In this document: piece by piece, positions 33,311 through 42,065 of the stretch
Position numbering within the stretch: position 1 is the stretch's first letter
Layout of the letters: each line of letters starts with the position of its first letter
DNA from: an uncultured bacterium
Lineage (GTDB): Bacteria; Cyanobacteriota; Vampirovibrionia; Gastranaerophilales; Gastranaerophilaceae
DNA: 49,624 bases
NCBI GenBank assembly: GCA_902796305.1
Contig: CADBOJ010000049.1
Coordinates: 1 to 49,624 of the forward strand
Direction of reading: 5' to 3'
Position numbers and translations under genes: made by a program
Notes under the pieces: generated by a model
Database searches by the model: none
What the model saw: only the letters and a program-made list of their open reading frames with translations
Told to the model about the DNA's origin: nothing

Positions 33311-35338
33311 ATGGAACAGCAAAAATATGCCGAAGTTCTCGTTGATATAAATAAGCTGGGTACAAAAACTTTCAGCTATATTATTCCTGATGATTTAAAA
33401 AATGAAATTAAAATAGGACAAAGTGTAACTGTTCCTTTCGGAAGAAGAAAAGAAGGTCTGAAAGCCTATGTTGTAGGTTTTACAAATTATCTCGAAGAAG
33501 GAATAAAAGCAAAACCTATAGAAAATATTCTTGAAACCACACCTTTATTTTCTCTTGAGTACTTAAAACTTCTGGAATGGGTAGCGGAGTATTATTTTTG
33601 CGATATTCAGGCTGTTCTTAATACCGCATTGCCTCAAAAATTTTTTGAAAAAAATGTAAAAAAATACAGGAAACCGAAAAAAGAAAATATTATTTACGAT
33701 TTTGACAAAGAAAATGATGAAATAAAATTATCGCCCGAACAGGAAAATGTATATAAGGAAATTAAAAGAACAAACCCCAAAACATCCTTAATATATGGGA
33801 TTACAGGTTCAGGGAAAACGGAAATTTATTTTAAATTAATCGAAGACACTATTAAAAGCGGAAAAAATGTTATTTTCTTGGCACCGGAAATCGCTCTTGT
33901 ATCTCAACTGACTATTAGAACAATCGAAAGATTCGGAAAAGAATCCGTCGCAATATGGCATAGTTCTATAACGGAAGCGGAAAAATATGAAACATGGAAA
34001 AAATTAAAAAATAATGAAATAAAAATCCTGTTTGGCGCAAGAAGTGCTGTTTTTGCACCTATAAAAAATGTTGGGCTGATTATTATTGATGAAGAACACG
34101 ACCAGAGCTATAAACAAACCATGCCAAATCCGAGATATAACGCAAAAGACGTTGCAAAAAAACTTTGCGAACTATATAACTGCAACCTTGTATTGGGTTC
34201 GGCTACTCCATCCATAGAAAGTTATTATGAAGCCGTTAATACAAATTCTTTGTTTACCCTGAAAACAAGATATAATAACGCAAAGCTTCCTTGTGTTACC
34301 GTTGTTGATATGAAAGAAGAAAGAGCGGAAAAAAACTACTCTCTTTTTTCAAGAACACTTGTTAAAAATGTCAAAGAAACAATCGAAAGAGGCGAGCAGG
34401 TAATATTTTTAATAAACAGGAGAGGATTTGCAAGCTATACGCAGTGTATGGAATGCGGAGAGGTTATAATGTGCGAAAAATGCGCAATTCCGCTTATTTA
34501 TCATAAAGCGACAAACTCCCATAAATGTCATTATTGTAACTCGGAAAAGCAAATAACAGCCTGCCCCAAATGTAATTCAACCGCATTAGAGCATTTCGGG
34601 CTTGGTTCGGAAAAAGTCGAAGAAACGGCAAGAGTATTTTTTCCGGAATACAGAATTGAAAGGCTTGATTCGGATAGTTTAAATCAGAAAAACAAACATA
34701 TTGAAATTTTAAAAAGGTTTCAAAAGGGTGAAATAGATATTTTAATCGGAACTCAGATGATTGCAAAAGGTTTGGATAATAAAAACGTTACGCTTGTCGG
34801 GGTTATTAATGCTGATTTAAGCTTCAATCTCCCTGATTACAGAAGTTCGGAACGTGGTTTTTCAATATTAACACAGGTTGCAGGACGCTCGGGACGTGGA
34901 GATAAAGAAGGGAAAGTTATTTTCCAAACTTATAATTCAAGCAATGAATTTTTAAAAAATGCAAAAGAACAGGATTATGAAAATTTTTATGAAACCGAAT
35001 CCGCACTTCGACAAATGTTCAACTATCCTCCGTATTCAAAAATGATAAGAATAATACTGTCTTCCAAAAATGAATACAGAGCGCAAAAAGCATCATCCGA
35101 AATTGAGCTTAATTTATCGAATTATCTTAAAAAACTTTCGTATGACGAGGCAACAGAAATACTGGGACCGGTTGAATGCATAATTAAAAAGATAAAAGAA
35201 GAATACAGATATAATATAATAATTAAAAATCAACTCGGCATAACAGGACACAGAGCGGTATTGAGGTTTTTAAAATCCGTAAAACTTCCGTCGGATATTA
35301 AAATGGTTACGGATATAGACCCGAGCGATATATTATAA
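33311..35338 (+). CDS. priA: Primosomal replication restart helicase PriA
   Basis: About 675 residues. PriA reloads the replisome at collapsed forks. Seen: an N-terminal DNA-binding domain with VTVPFGRRKEGLKAYVVG, helicase motif I GITGSGKTEIYF, motif II IIDEEHDQSYKQ, PNPRYNAKDVA, a cysteine-rich zinc insert (CMECGEVIMCEKC, CHYCNSEK, CPKC) and motifs V-VI with IGTQMIAKGLD and QVAGRSGRGDKEG. The frame is open twelve codons upstream (ATG at 33275), inside the previous gene. The ATG at 33311 (MEQQKYAEVLVDIN) gives the family N-terminus and is preferred, although no good ribosome site is seen; coupling to the preceding stop is likely. Confidence 0.96.
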   Translation: MEQQKYAEVLVDINKLGTKTFSYIIPDDLKNEIKIGQSVTVPFGRRKEGLKAYVVGFTNYLEEGIKAKPIENILETTPLFSLEYLKLLEWVAEYYFCDIQAVLNTALPQKFFEKNVKKYRKPKKENIIYDFDKENDEIKLSPEQENVYKEIKRTNPKTSLIYGITGSGKTEIYFKLIEDTIKSGKNVIFLAPEIALVSQLTIRTIERFGKESVAIWHSSITEAEKYETWKKLKNNEIKILFGARSAVFAPIKNVGLIIIDEEHDQSYKQTMPNPRYNAKDVAKKLCELYNCNLVLGSATPSIESYYEAVNTNSLFTLKTRYNNAKLPCVTVVDMKEERAEKNYSLFSRTLVKNVKETIERGEQVIFLINRRGFASYTQCMECGEVIMCEKCAIPLIYHKATNSHKCHYCNSEKQITACPKCNSTALEHFGLGSEKVEETARVFFPEYRIERLDSDSLNQKNKHIEILKRFQKGEIDILIGTQMIAKGLDNKNVTLVGVINADLSFNLPDYRSSERGFSILTQVAGRSGRGDKEGKVIFQTYNSSNEFLKNAKEQDYENFYETESALRQMFNYPPYSKMIRIILSSKNEYRAQKASSEIELNLSNYLKKLSYDEATEILGPVECIIKKIKEEYRYNIIIKNQLGITGHRAVLRFLKSVKLPSDIKMVTDIDPSDIL

Positions 35339-35340
35339 TT

Positions 35341-35904
35341 TTAGTGCTGTTCGGGTGCTGTCTGCTGGTTGGCATTGTCAGCGGCTCTCATTTCCTGAAG
35401 TCTTTGCTGACCGTTCATAACAACCTGATATAGTTTGTTTAAATCCTGCTCAAGATTGTTTAATAATTGCTGAGCATAGCTTTGAGATTCTTCTTTCATT
35501 CTTATCGAATCATTTTTTGCACTTAATCTTAATTCTTGAGCTTCATTAAAAGCAGCCATTTTTATCTGCTGGCATTCATCAAAAACGGTCTGTCTGAATT
35601 TTTCGGCATATTCTTCCATTGCTTTATTTAAGCTTGATTCATTCAGAAGCTTGTATCTTTGATTTTCGGCATCCTGAATAATCCTTTCCGCTTTTAATTT
35701 TGCTTCCTGTAATATTTCATCTTTCTTTTTTAAAATTATTTTTGCATCATTAATTTCATCAGATATCGCATTAGGAAAAGCATCAACAATTCTGCACAAT
35801 TCTTTTGAATTTATAAGTATACGTCCCGGAAAAATACCCGGACTTTCATCTAAAAGTGCGGTTAAATCATCTATTAAATCGAACATTTTTTCTGATTTAG
35901 ACAT
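35341..35904 (-). CDS. Coiled-coil protein (DivIVA / ATP-synthase-b-like), unknown
   Basis: A 187-residue protein. A short N-terminal domain (residues 1-50, FDLIDDLTALLDESPGIFPG) is followed by a long alpha-helical coiled coil rich in Ala, Glu, Gln and Lys (about 52-170: AKIILKKKDEILQEAKLKAE and more) and a polar Gln/Asn tail. No membrane segment is seen. Similar coiled-coil proteins sit beside coaD in cyanobacteria, where they are annotated as DivIVA-like; that comparison is from memory and unverified. It lies six bases after coaD and converges with priA with two bases between. Confidence 0.7.
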   Translation of the reverse strand: MSKSEKMFDLIDDLTALLDESPGIFPGRILINSKELCRIVDAFPNAISDEINDAKIILKKKDEILQEAKLKAERIIQDAENQRYKLLNESSLNKAMEEYAEKFRQTVFDECQQIKMAAFNEAQELRLSAKNDSIRMKEESQSYAQQLLNNLEQDLNKLYQVVMNGQQRLQEMRAADNANQQTAPEQH

Positions 35905-35910
35905 TTTATT

Positions 35911-36417
35911 TTAAACCTTTCCTGTGTTCTTCTGTAAATATTCTACTACATTTTTCGGGACAAATTTTGATATATCCGTCTTATAATTTGATAATTCTTT
36001 AACTATACTGGATGAAATAAAATTATGCTCGGGTTTGGTTGACAGAAAGACAGTATCAATATCGGGTGCTATAACTTGATTTGTCTGGCAGAGCTGTACT
36101 TCATATTCGAAATCCGTAATTGTTCTTAAGCCTCTGATTAGAAAATTTGCTCCGACGTTTTTCGCATACTCAACCGTTAAACCGTTAAAACTTGCAACGG
36201 TAACATTTTTCATATTTTTTACAGCTTCTTGAATTAGCTCCACTCTTGTTTGAACAGGCAAAAGTGATTTTTTTTCCGAATTGTTCAATACGGCAATAAC
36301 AACTTCATCAAACATTTTTCTTGCACGTTCAAGCACATCAAGATGCCCGTTTGTTATAGGATCAAAACTGCCCGGATATAATGCTTTTTTTACTTTTGGC
36401 ATATTATTATCTGTCAT
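35911..36417 (-). CDS. coaD: Phosphopantetheine adenylyltransferase
   Basis: A 168-residue enzyme that makes dephospho-CoA from 4'-phosphopantetheine and ATP. Seen: the nucleotidyltransferase start ALYPGSFDPITNGHLDVLER, NFLIRGLRTITDFEYEVQ and NFISSSIVKEL. Length is normal. The frame permits a later start at MPKVKKALYPGSF (36402), closer to family length; the ATG at 36417 is kept because of the open frame and is not strongly supported over the alternative. It follows the response regulator gene by 74 bases and precedes the coiled-coil gene by six. Confidence 0.95.
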   Translation of the reverse strand: MTDNNMPKVKKALYPGSFDPITNGHLDVLERARKMFDEVVIAVLNNSEKKSLLPVQTRVELIQEAVKNMKNVTVASFNGLTVEYAKNVGANFLIRGLRTITDFEYEVQLCQTNQVIAPDIDTVFLSTKPEHNFISSSIVKELSNYKTDISKFVPKNVVEYLQKNTGKV

Positions 36418-36491
36418 AATTCATATTATATTATCAACAAACAATTATATCCAAAAATTAAGACAGCATTTTAAAAAATGTAAATATTTCT

Positions 36492-37076
36492 TTACAATTC
36501 GGGTGGTACTGTAACCGCATCGGAATTTCCGTTGATTAATTCAATGAGTTTATCCTGCCAGCCGACATCTTTTTTCAAGAAATAGTCAGCTCCGCCGTTT
36601 AAGCATCTTACCTTGTTTTCAGCTTTATTTGAAGCGGTAATAACAATTATTTTTGTATCAAGATTGTTCTGCGCAATGATTTTTTTGGTTTCATTCAAAA
36701 GAGTATATCCCTCTTGTTCGGTTGAAACAAATAAATCCATAACTACATATTTAAAACTCGAATGCACAAAAGCGTTTAATCCGTTAAAAATATCTTTTGC
36801 AACCTGAACACTGTAACCGAGATTTTCCAGAGTAATTCTTATCTGATAAGTTACAACACCGATATCGTCAATTACAAGTATATTATTTGAAGCGCCGTCT
36901 TTTTGATTTTCGCTTTCCGATTGAACATTATTTTCCGTTTTATCCTTAGTTTTAATTTTCTTTACGACATTCATAAGGCTGTCTTCCGATATATTCTCGG
37001 GCATTTCCATATTTGCCGCTTTGTAAAATTCTTTTAAAAGCTTTTTATCTACTTCAACTTTGGAGTTTTCTTCCAT
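36492..37076 (-). CDS. Response regulator receiver-domain protein (CheY-like) with N-terminal extension
   Basis: A 194-residue protein. The first 64 residues are polar and helical (LLKEFYKAANMEMP), without a recognised domain. Residues 65-190 form a receiver domain: acid pair Asp70-Asp71, phospho-acceptor Asp114 in YVVMDLFVS, Thr147 in IIVITAS and Lys168 in YFLKKD. There is no output domain, so it should act by protein contact. It lies nine bases after fliN and is probably the third gene of a fliM-fliN operon, which points to flagellar motor control. The usual proline after the acceptor (DLxMP) is missing. Confidence 0.87.
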   Translation of the reverse strand: MEENSKVEVDKKLLKEFYKAANMEMPENISEDSLMNVVKKIKTKDKTENNVQSESENQKDGASNNILVIDDIGVVTYQIRITLENLGYSVQVAKDIFNGLNAFVHSSFKYVVMDLFVSTEQEGYTLLNETKKIIAQNNLDTKIIVITASNKAENKVRCLNGGADYFLKKDVGWQDKLIELINGNSDAVTVPPEL

Positions 37077-37085
37077 ATCTTCCCT

Positions 37086-37412
37086 CTAATCTTTGGTTTT
37101 GACATTTTTTTCATTTATATCGGTAATTCTTAAACCGAAATTATCTTCAATAATTACAACCTCGCCTCTTGCAACTTCACGTCCGTTTGCAAGAAGTTTA
37201 ATCGGTTCTGATGTTTTATTATCAAGTTCTATTATAGACCCTTTTGTTATATCGAGAACTTTTTTTAAGCTTATATCGGTTTCGCCGAGTATTGCCGCCA
37301 TTTCAAGCTCAACATCAAGAAGAAGATTGTAAGTACCATTCTTTTTCGTTACGGGCGGTCTTTCAACATTTTCCAGTTTACTTATGTCAAGGTCTTTAGG
37401 TTCTTTTGACAA
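37086..37412 (-). CDS. fliN: Flagellar motor switch protein FliN
   Basis: A 108-residue protein that is essentially the SpoA/SURF1 domain of FliN: LLLDVELEMAAILGETDISL, KGSIIELDNKTSEPIKLLAN, then GREVARGEVVIIEDNFGLRI. FliN forms the lower C-ring of the flagellar motor with FliM and FliG. It lies three bases after fliM and nine before the response regulator. The family is also related to type III secretion SctQ proteins, but the neighbouring FliM decides for a flagellum. The remaining flagellar genes are not in this window. Confidence 0.93.
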   Translation of the reverse strand: MSKEPKDLDISKLENVERPPVTKKNGTYNLLLDVELEMAAILGETDISLKKVLDITKGSIIELDNKTSEPIKLLANGREVARGEVVIIEDNFGLRITDINEKNVKTKD

Positions 37413-37415
37413 AAC

Positions 37416-38393
37416 TTACTCCTTTTCCCGATATTGGCTCATAATTTTAACACATACTTTATTTTTAATATTTCCCGGTGCCACATAGAATTTCTTCTTG
37501 TTATTCACGCATCCTATAAGTTCGTCTTTAAGTTTCTGGTCAAGTTTAATAATATCATCTTTTTTCAAAGAAATCACATCATTTATTTCCATGCCGGCAG
37601 TACCCAGTATTACACGAAAATCAACTTCTGCGCCTTTAATTTTTTCTAAAGTTTCATTTTTTCCGATTTCATTTGCAGCAACATTGGCATGCTGATAAAT
37701 GTATTGAGGTGTTAATTTCGGCAACACCGTTTCAAGAACCGGATACGGGAAACAAATATTCATTAAACCGAAACTTTTTTTACCGAAACGAACTTCAAAA
37801 GAAATCAAAGTTACAATTTCCCCCGAATTTGTAATAGGAACGGTGTGATATCCGTTTACAAGAGCAATAAATTCCGACTTAACGGGTAAAATCGTGCCCC
37901 AGGCTTCCTCTAATATTTTTATTATTTTTTCGGTGAATTTTGTTGTTAAAAGTTCTTCAATTTGAGTTAACTCCTTGCCGTGTTCGGATGATATTCCCGC
38001 ACCACCAAGCATTCTGTCAAGAACAACCGCAAGCACCTCGGGGCTCATCCCCATTGAAATTTCGCCTGTCAAAGGATTTAACTTAAATATCATATTTTGC
38101 ACATGGGATGGCATAGAGCATACATATTCTTCATATGTTAACTGGTCAACCGAAATAACATCAATTTCAACCTCCATACGCAAATATCCGGTTAGATTTT
38201 GCGCAAGATGTCTTACGAAATCCCTATGAATATCCTGCAAGGCTTTTAAGTGTTCTTTTGAAAATTTATCGGGGCGTCTAAAATTATAAAGTTTACAGCT
38301 TCTTTTGAATTCGTCCGATACCGTTGAATTTAATTCAATTGCCGTTTCTTCCCCGTTTGTATTATCCTGTAAATTAAGTTCTTGTTCTTCCAT
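37416..38393 (-). CDS. fliM: Flagellar motor switch protein FliM
   Basis: A 325-residue C-ring protein. Seen: RPDKFSKEHLKALQDIHRDF, matching the family start of the middle domain, LAQNLTGYLRMEVEIDVISV, MGMSPEVLAVVLDRMLGGAG (family L-x-x-x-x-x-D-x-L-F/L-G-G) and a C-terminal SpoA domain (about 250-325). In most flagellates the N-terminus has S-Q-x-E-I-D-A-L-L for binding phosphorylated CheY. Here it reads MEEQELNLQDNTNGEETAIE and I see no such motif. A promoter matching consensus well lies upstream. It heads the fliM-fliN-response regulator run. Confidence 0.94.
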   Translation of the reverse strand: MEEQELNLQDNTNGEETAIELNSTVSDEFKRSCKLYNFRRPDKFSKEHLKALQDIHRDFVRHLAQNLTGYLRMEVEIDVISVDQLTYEEYVCSMPSHVQNMIFKLNPLTGEISMGMSPEVLAVVLDRMLGGAGISSEHGKELTQIEELLTTKFTEKIIKILEEAWGTILPVKSEFIALVNGYHTVPITNSGEIVTLISFEVRFGKKSFGLMNICFPYPVLETVLPKLTPQYIYQHANVAANEIGKNETLEKIKGAEVDFRVILGTAGMEINDVISLKKDDIIKLDQKLKDELIGCVNNKKKFYVAPGNIKNKVCVKIMSQYREKE

Positions 38394-38417
38394 CTTAAAG
38401 TATACTTTCCTTACTAC

Positions 38418-38446
38418 AATATACTATCAGTATCTTTTAATGTCCA
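38418..38446 (-). promoter_or_regulatory. Sigma-70-type promoter of the fliM operon
   Basis: On the minus strand TGGACA (38446-38441), a 17-base spacer and TATATT (38423-38418) match the sigma-70 consensus well. Transcription would begin near 38411, about 18 bases before the fliM start. It is not a sigma-28 type site, so the switch genes look housekeeping-driven. Confidence 0.6.
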
Positions 38447-38613
38447 TCGTATTCAAGATGGAAATTATATTTTCGGGTATTTGTTTCTTTATAAATTTGT
38501 TCAATTTGTAACAAAATGTAAACATGTCCTTTTAAAACCTAAAGTTTGGATGAAAATGTGACGATATTCATTATGTAAGTTATAAGGTAACAAACAATAA
38601 GGAGAACAAAACA

Positions 38614-38982
38614 ATGGCAATAGATGGTGTTAATCAAGCAATATTCGGTAATAGTTACTCCATCGGAAATTCAAGCGCAAAACAATCAAAAAACAGCGCA
38701 GCTTCCGAAGAAAGTAAAGCATCCGAAGCAAAATCCGCACAACAGAACTATAATCCTGAAGATGTCTTAAATGCTATGAATATCACGGGATTACAAAACA
38801 AAATTCATGTTAATTCGACATCAAAAGAGCTTGATGCTGATAGAGTTGCATCAATTGAAGCCATGATGGAAGAATTTGATAACGGTGTTAATGAGGTTTC
38901 CGAATTTATAGCGGGAGAATTCCCCGGATTATCGGAAGCCGACAGAAATGCTCTCGCAGCAGCCGTATTTGCTCGTGAGTAG
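38614..38982 (+). CDS. Small protein of unknown function, polar N-terminus
   Basis: A 122-residue protein with a clear ribosome site (AAGGAGAAC). The start MAIDGVNQAIFGNSYSIGN is followed by a Ser/Ala/Lys/Glu-rich low-complexity stretch (about 20-45), then a helical C-terminal domain: NPEDVLNAMNITGLQNKI, VASIEAMMEEFDNGVNEVSE and LSEADRNALAAAVFARE. No membrane segment is seen. It stands as a single gene between the divergent fliM operon and a terminator before rnpB. Soluble and acidic; not recognised. Proximity to flagellar genes is suggestive only. Confidence 0.7.
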   Translation: MAIDGVNQAIFGNSYSIGNSSAKQSKNSAASEESKASEAKSAQQNYNPEDVLNAMNITGLQNKIHVNSTSKELDADRVASIEAMMEEFDNGVNEVSEFIAGEFPGLSEADRNALAAAVFARE

Positions 38983-39024
38983 TTGGTAGTTTTCCTTATT
39001 CTCCTCTATTGTTTAACTTTTGAT

Positions 39025-39055
39025 GCCGTTAAATTTATTTAACGGCTTTATTTTT
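39025..39055 (+). terminator. Intrinsic terminator before rnpB
   Basis: GCCGTTAAA and TTTAACGGC-type arms form a stem (39025-39046) followed by a T-rich tail. It ends the 38614 transcript; the rnpB promoter starts right after. Confidence 0.88.
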
Positions 39056-39060
39056 ATTTA

Positions 39061-39069
39061 TGCTAAAAT
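39061..39069 (+). promoter_or_regulatory. Extended -10 element for rnpB
   Basis: TGCTAAAAT (39061-39069) is an extended -10 pattern placed about 11 bases before the expected 5' end of the RNase P RNA. The -35 region is poor. Confidence 0.4.
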
Positions 39070-39079
39070 AATTTTAAAA

Positions 39080-39516
39080 AGTCGGCTGATAATCGCGTAG
39101 CATATTTGTTATGAGGAAAGTCCGGACAGTCAGATAGCATATTGCTCGGGAAACCCGAGTGCCCGTGAGGGTGAGGACAGTGCCACAGAGATGAAGAATA
39201 CTATGCGTAGCTTCTATTCAACAGAAATGTTGAATTTCTGTTGAATTAAGCGAAGACATCAGAATGGCGACGTTTCAAATTCTTGCCTGCAAAGGCGAAT
39301 TTGACAGGAGCCACGATGAACGCAAGTGATTGTGCAACGGCGGAGTAAGAGCCCACCGCTGATATCGTGAGATATCAGGCAAGGTAAACCCCGATAGACT
39401 GCAAGTTTAGGTTTGTAACAGGTGCTATCCCGTTTCTTATAAAATAAGAAGTTACAAGAAAAAACGCATTAGACAGATGATTATTTTAGTTACAGAATCC
39501 GGCTTATAACTGACTT
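39080..39516 (+). ncRNA. rnpB: RNase P RNA (bacterial type A)
   Basis: The catalytic RNA of RNase P, which trims tRNA 5' leaders. Seen: GAGGAAAGTCCGGAC near the 5' end (CR-I/P4 strand), GGACAGTGCCACAGAGA, GGTAAACCCC, and near the 3' end AGACAGATGATTA followed by ACAGAATCCGGCTTAT, the partner of P4. The ends AGTCGG and CTGACT form P1. Length of about 437 bases suits type A. A long hairpin in the P12 position (TTCAACAGAAA / TTTCTGTTGAA, near 39218-39245) stands out. The exact ends are estimated from the P1 pairing. Confidence 0.95.
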
Positions 39517-39517
39517 T

Positions 39518-39544
39518 CTGCCTTATTTTGTAAGGCAGTTTTTT
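39518..39544 (+). terminator. Intrinsic terminator of rnpB
   Basis: CTGCCTTA / TAAGGCAG stem with a TTTTG-type loop, followed by six T. It begins directly after the P1 strand of rnpB. Confidence 0.92.
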
Positions 39545-39563
39545 ATGTCTGTAAATATTTTCA

Positions 39564-39572
39564 TGATATAAT
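39564..39572 (+). promoter_or_regulatory. Extended -10 promoter element of metG
   Basis: TGATATAAT (39564-39572) is a full extended -10 element (TGnTATAAT), 29 bases before the metG start. The -35 is weak, which an extended -10 can offset. Confidence 0.5.
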
Positions 39573-39600
39573 CAAATTCGATAGAAAGCAGGTTTAAAAG

Positions 39601-41157
39601 ATGGAAAAATTTTATACGACAACAGCAATAGATTATGTTAACGGCGCTCCTCATATAGGTCATGCATATGAAAAAATCTTGACAAATGTTATATTCAGGC
39701 ATTTTCAAAAAAGAACAGATGATGCTTATATGCTGACAGGAACGGATGAACACGGAATAAAAATTCAAAAAACCTCTGCTCAAAACGGTCAAACGCCGAA
39801 AGATTTTTGTGACAATAATGCTCAAAAATTTATTGATTGCTGGAAACTGCTTGATATCAACTATTCTCAATTTATAAGAACAACGGACGAAAATCACAAA
39901 AAAACCGTTCAAAAAATATTTAAAAAGCTTGTTGAAAAAGGCGATATTTATAAACATTCTTACACCGGATTATATTGTGCAGGGTGCGAAGCCTTTTTAT
40001 CGGAAAAAGATTTGGATGAAGAAGGATGCTGTCCAAATCATAAGAAAAAGCCCGAAATAGTATCCGAAGAAAATTATTTTTTCAAACTTACAAAATATAA
40101 AGAACAGATTGAAAAACATATAAAACAAAATCCTGATTTTATTATCCCCTCGTTCAGAGCAAATGAAGTATTAAATCAGCTTGAAAATATTGAAGATATT
40201 TCGGTTTCAAGAGCTAAAACAAATGTAAGCTGGGGAATTGACGTACTTGATGACCCCGAACAGGTAATTTATGTTTGGATTGATGCTTTATCAAACTATA
40301 TAACGGCTCTGGGGTATGATACAGAAAATCCGTCCGCCGATTTTAAAAAATACTGGCCGGCAGATGTTCATGTTATAGGAAAAGATATTTTAAAATTCCA
40401 TAGCATTTATTGGCTCGCTATCTTAATGGCGCTTGAACTTCCTTTGCCTAAACATATTTTGGCTCACGGCTGGATAACGATTGATGAAACGAAGATGTCT
40501 AAATCGCTTGGAAATGTTGTTTCCCCGTCAAGCGTAATTGAATCTTTTAATATGGATATACCCGATGCTTTAAGATACTATATGGCAACTTCTGCTCCAT
40601 GCGGAAAAGACGGAAATTATTCGGATGAAGATTTTAAAGAAAAGGTTAATGCACATCTTGCAAACTCTATGGGAAATCTTTTAAACAGAACTTTATCAAT
40701 GCTTGTTAAATACTTTGACGGTGAAATAAAAGAAGAATTTATTGTTAAATCAGAGTTATTTGATGAAGCTAAAAAAACAATAGCAGAAGTTAAACACCAT
40801 TTTGATTATTATGAAGTTCAGGAAGCATCTTTAAAGATTGTTGAACTTGTTGATAAAGCAAATAAATTCGTAACCGATAATGCCCCCTGGACACTTGCTA
40901 AAGAAGAAAAAATGACGGAATGCGGAAAGGTTTTGTATATTGTTTTAGAAACAATGTGTACAATCGCATCTTTAATTGAACCGTATTGTCCGAATATTGC
41001 AAGAAGAATGGCAAGTCAGCTTAAATACGATATAAATACAAAATATGATGATATTACATTTAATAATATTAAAGCGGGCAAATTAATTTCAAAAGAAGAA
41101 ATTACTCCCGTATTTTTAAGACTGGACAGCGAACTTGCCGATAAAGCCAAAAAATAA
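39601..41157 (+). CDS. metG: Methionyl-tRNA synthetase
   Basis: A 518-residue class Ia synthetase charging tRNA-Met. Seen: the start FYTTTAIDYVNGAPHIGHAY with the HIGH motif, LTGTDEHGIKIQ, the connective domain with YCAGCEAFLSEKD and CCPNH (zinc knuckle type), WIDALSNYITALGY, HVIGKDILKFHSIYW, the KMSKS loop in DETKMSKSLGN and the anticodon helix bundle with NAPWTLAKEE. The C-terminal EMAPII-like tRNA-binding domain of longer MetGs is missing, which is common. AAAGCAGG precedes the start. htpX follows at 16 bases. Confidence 0.97.
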   Translation: MEKFYTTTAIDYVNGAPHIGHAYEKILTNVIFRHFQKRTDDAYMLTGTDEHGIKIQKTSAQNGQTPKDFCDNNAQKFIDCWKLLDINYSQFIRTTDENHKKTVQKIFKKLVEKGDIYKHSYTGLYCAGCEAFLSEKDLDEEGCCPNHKKKPEIVSEENYFFKLTKYKEQIEKHIKQNPDFIIPSFRANEVLNQLENIEDISVSRAKTNVSWGIDVLDDPEQVIYVWIDALSNYITALGYDTENPSADFKKYWPADVHVIGKDILKFHSIYWLAILMALELPLPKHILAHGWITIDETKMSKSLGNVVSPSSVIESFNMDIPDALRYYMATSAPCGKDGNYSDEDFKEKVNAHLANSMGNLLNRTLSMLVKYFDGEIKEEFIVKSELFDEAKKTIAEVKHHFDYYEVQEASLKIVELVDKANKFVTDNAPWTLAKEEKMTECGKVLYIVLETMCTIASLIEPYCPNIARRMASQLKYDINTKYDDITFNNIKAGKLISKEEITPVFLRLDSELADKAKK

Positions 41158-41173
41158 TTAAAGGGTATTTTTG

Positions 41174-42055
41174 ATGAATAATGTTAATAAAACCATGTTT
41201 ATAAATGAACTGAAGCTTGTATTTTTTATATCCCTAACTTCAGCCATTATCTTGTTTTTCGGGTATATTATTTCCGAAATGTTCGGTTTCGGGCTTGACG
41301 GAATATTGATTTCACTCTTGCTTGCGGCAGGAGTTAACTTTTTTTCTTATTTCTTTTCAAAAAATATTGTACTGAAATCTCAAGGTGCAATAAGAATGAA
41401 AGAAGAAGAATATCCCGAATATTATAACAACGTTAAAATAATGTGCGAAAGAAATAATATAATAATGCCCGAATTATATTACATTAACAATTCATCTTTA
41501 AACGCTTTTGCAACGGGGAGAAACCAAAAAAACGCAGCCGTTGTTGTAACTTCGGGTTTATTAAAAACGCTTCCGATGAATGAAATTATGGGAGTAATAG
41601 GACATGAATTATCTCATATAGTTCATAAAGATATTATGATAACAAGTTTTGTATCTACTCTTGTAGGATATATAACAATTCTTGCAACCGTTTTAAGAAA
41701 TGCTTCAATATATAATACATCCGGCAGAAACAGAAACTCTTCTTCCGCTCTTCCTCTGTTAGCACTAACGGCTACAATAATTACACCTGTTGTTGCAACT
41801 TTAATCAGAATGGCAGTTTCCCGTTCAAGAGAATATATGGCAGATGCCACGGGCGGTCAAATCTGCGGAAATCCGCATGATTTAGCAAGTGCATTATATA
41901 GAATAAGCCATAACGGAAGTGCTATGCCTATGGCAAATGAGGCTGTTGCACCTTTATATATTTCAAATCCGCTTAGAGGCGGTATATTATCCAATCTTTT
42001 TTCTACGCATCCCGATATAGAAGACAGAATAAAAAGACTGGAAAATATGGTATAA
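41174..42055 (+). CDS. htpX: M48 family membrane metalloprotease HtpX
   Basis: A 293-residue inner-membrane zinc protease that degrades misfolded membrane proteins. Seen: two N-terminal hydrophobic segments (about 12-35 and 40-60), GHELSHIVHKDIM with the HExxH ligands, two further hydrophobic segments (about 160-180 and 195-215), and SRSREYMADATGGQICG carrying the third-ligand glutamate. The end STHPDIEDRIKRLENM is typical of HtpX. The frame is open three bases upstream to a TTG; the ATG at 41174 is preferred, with AAAGGG at suitable distance. It lies 16 bases after metG and is probably cotranscribed. Confidence 0.93.
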   Translation: MNNVNKTMFINELKLVFFISLTSAIILFFGYIISEMFGFGLDGILISLLLAAGVNFFSYFFSKNIVLKSQGAIRMKEEEYPEYYNNVKIMCERNNIIMPELYYINNSSLNAFATGRNQKNAAVVVTSGLLKTLPMNEIMGVIGHELSHIVHKDIMITSFVSTLVGYITILATVLRNASIYNTSGRNRNSSSALPLLALTATIITPVVATLIRMAVSRSREYMADATGGQICGNPHDLASALYRISHNGSAMPMANEAVAPLYISNPLRGGILSNLFSTHPDIEDRIKRLENMV

Positions 42056-42065
42056 AATTGAATTT

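Noticed and set aside
39523-39957. 144-residue minus-strand frame opposite metG
   Set aside because: It overlaps the start of a clear metG and its terminator, with no ribosome site; composition fits an antisense shadow.
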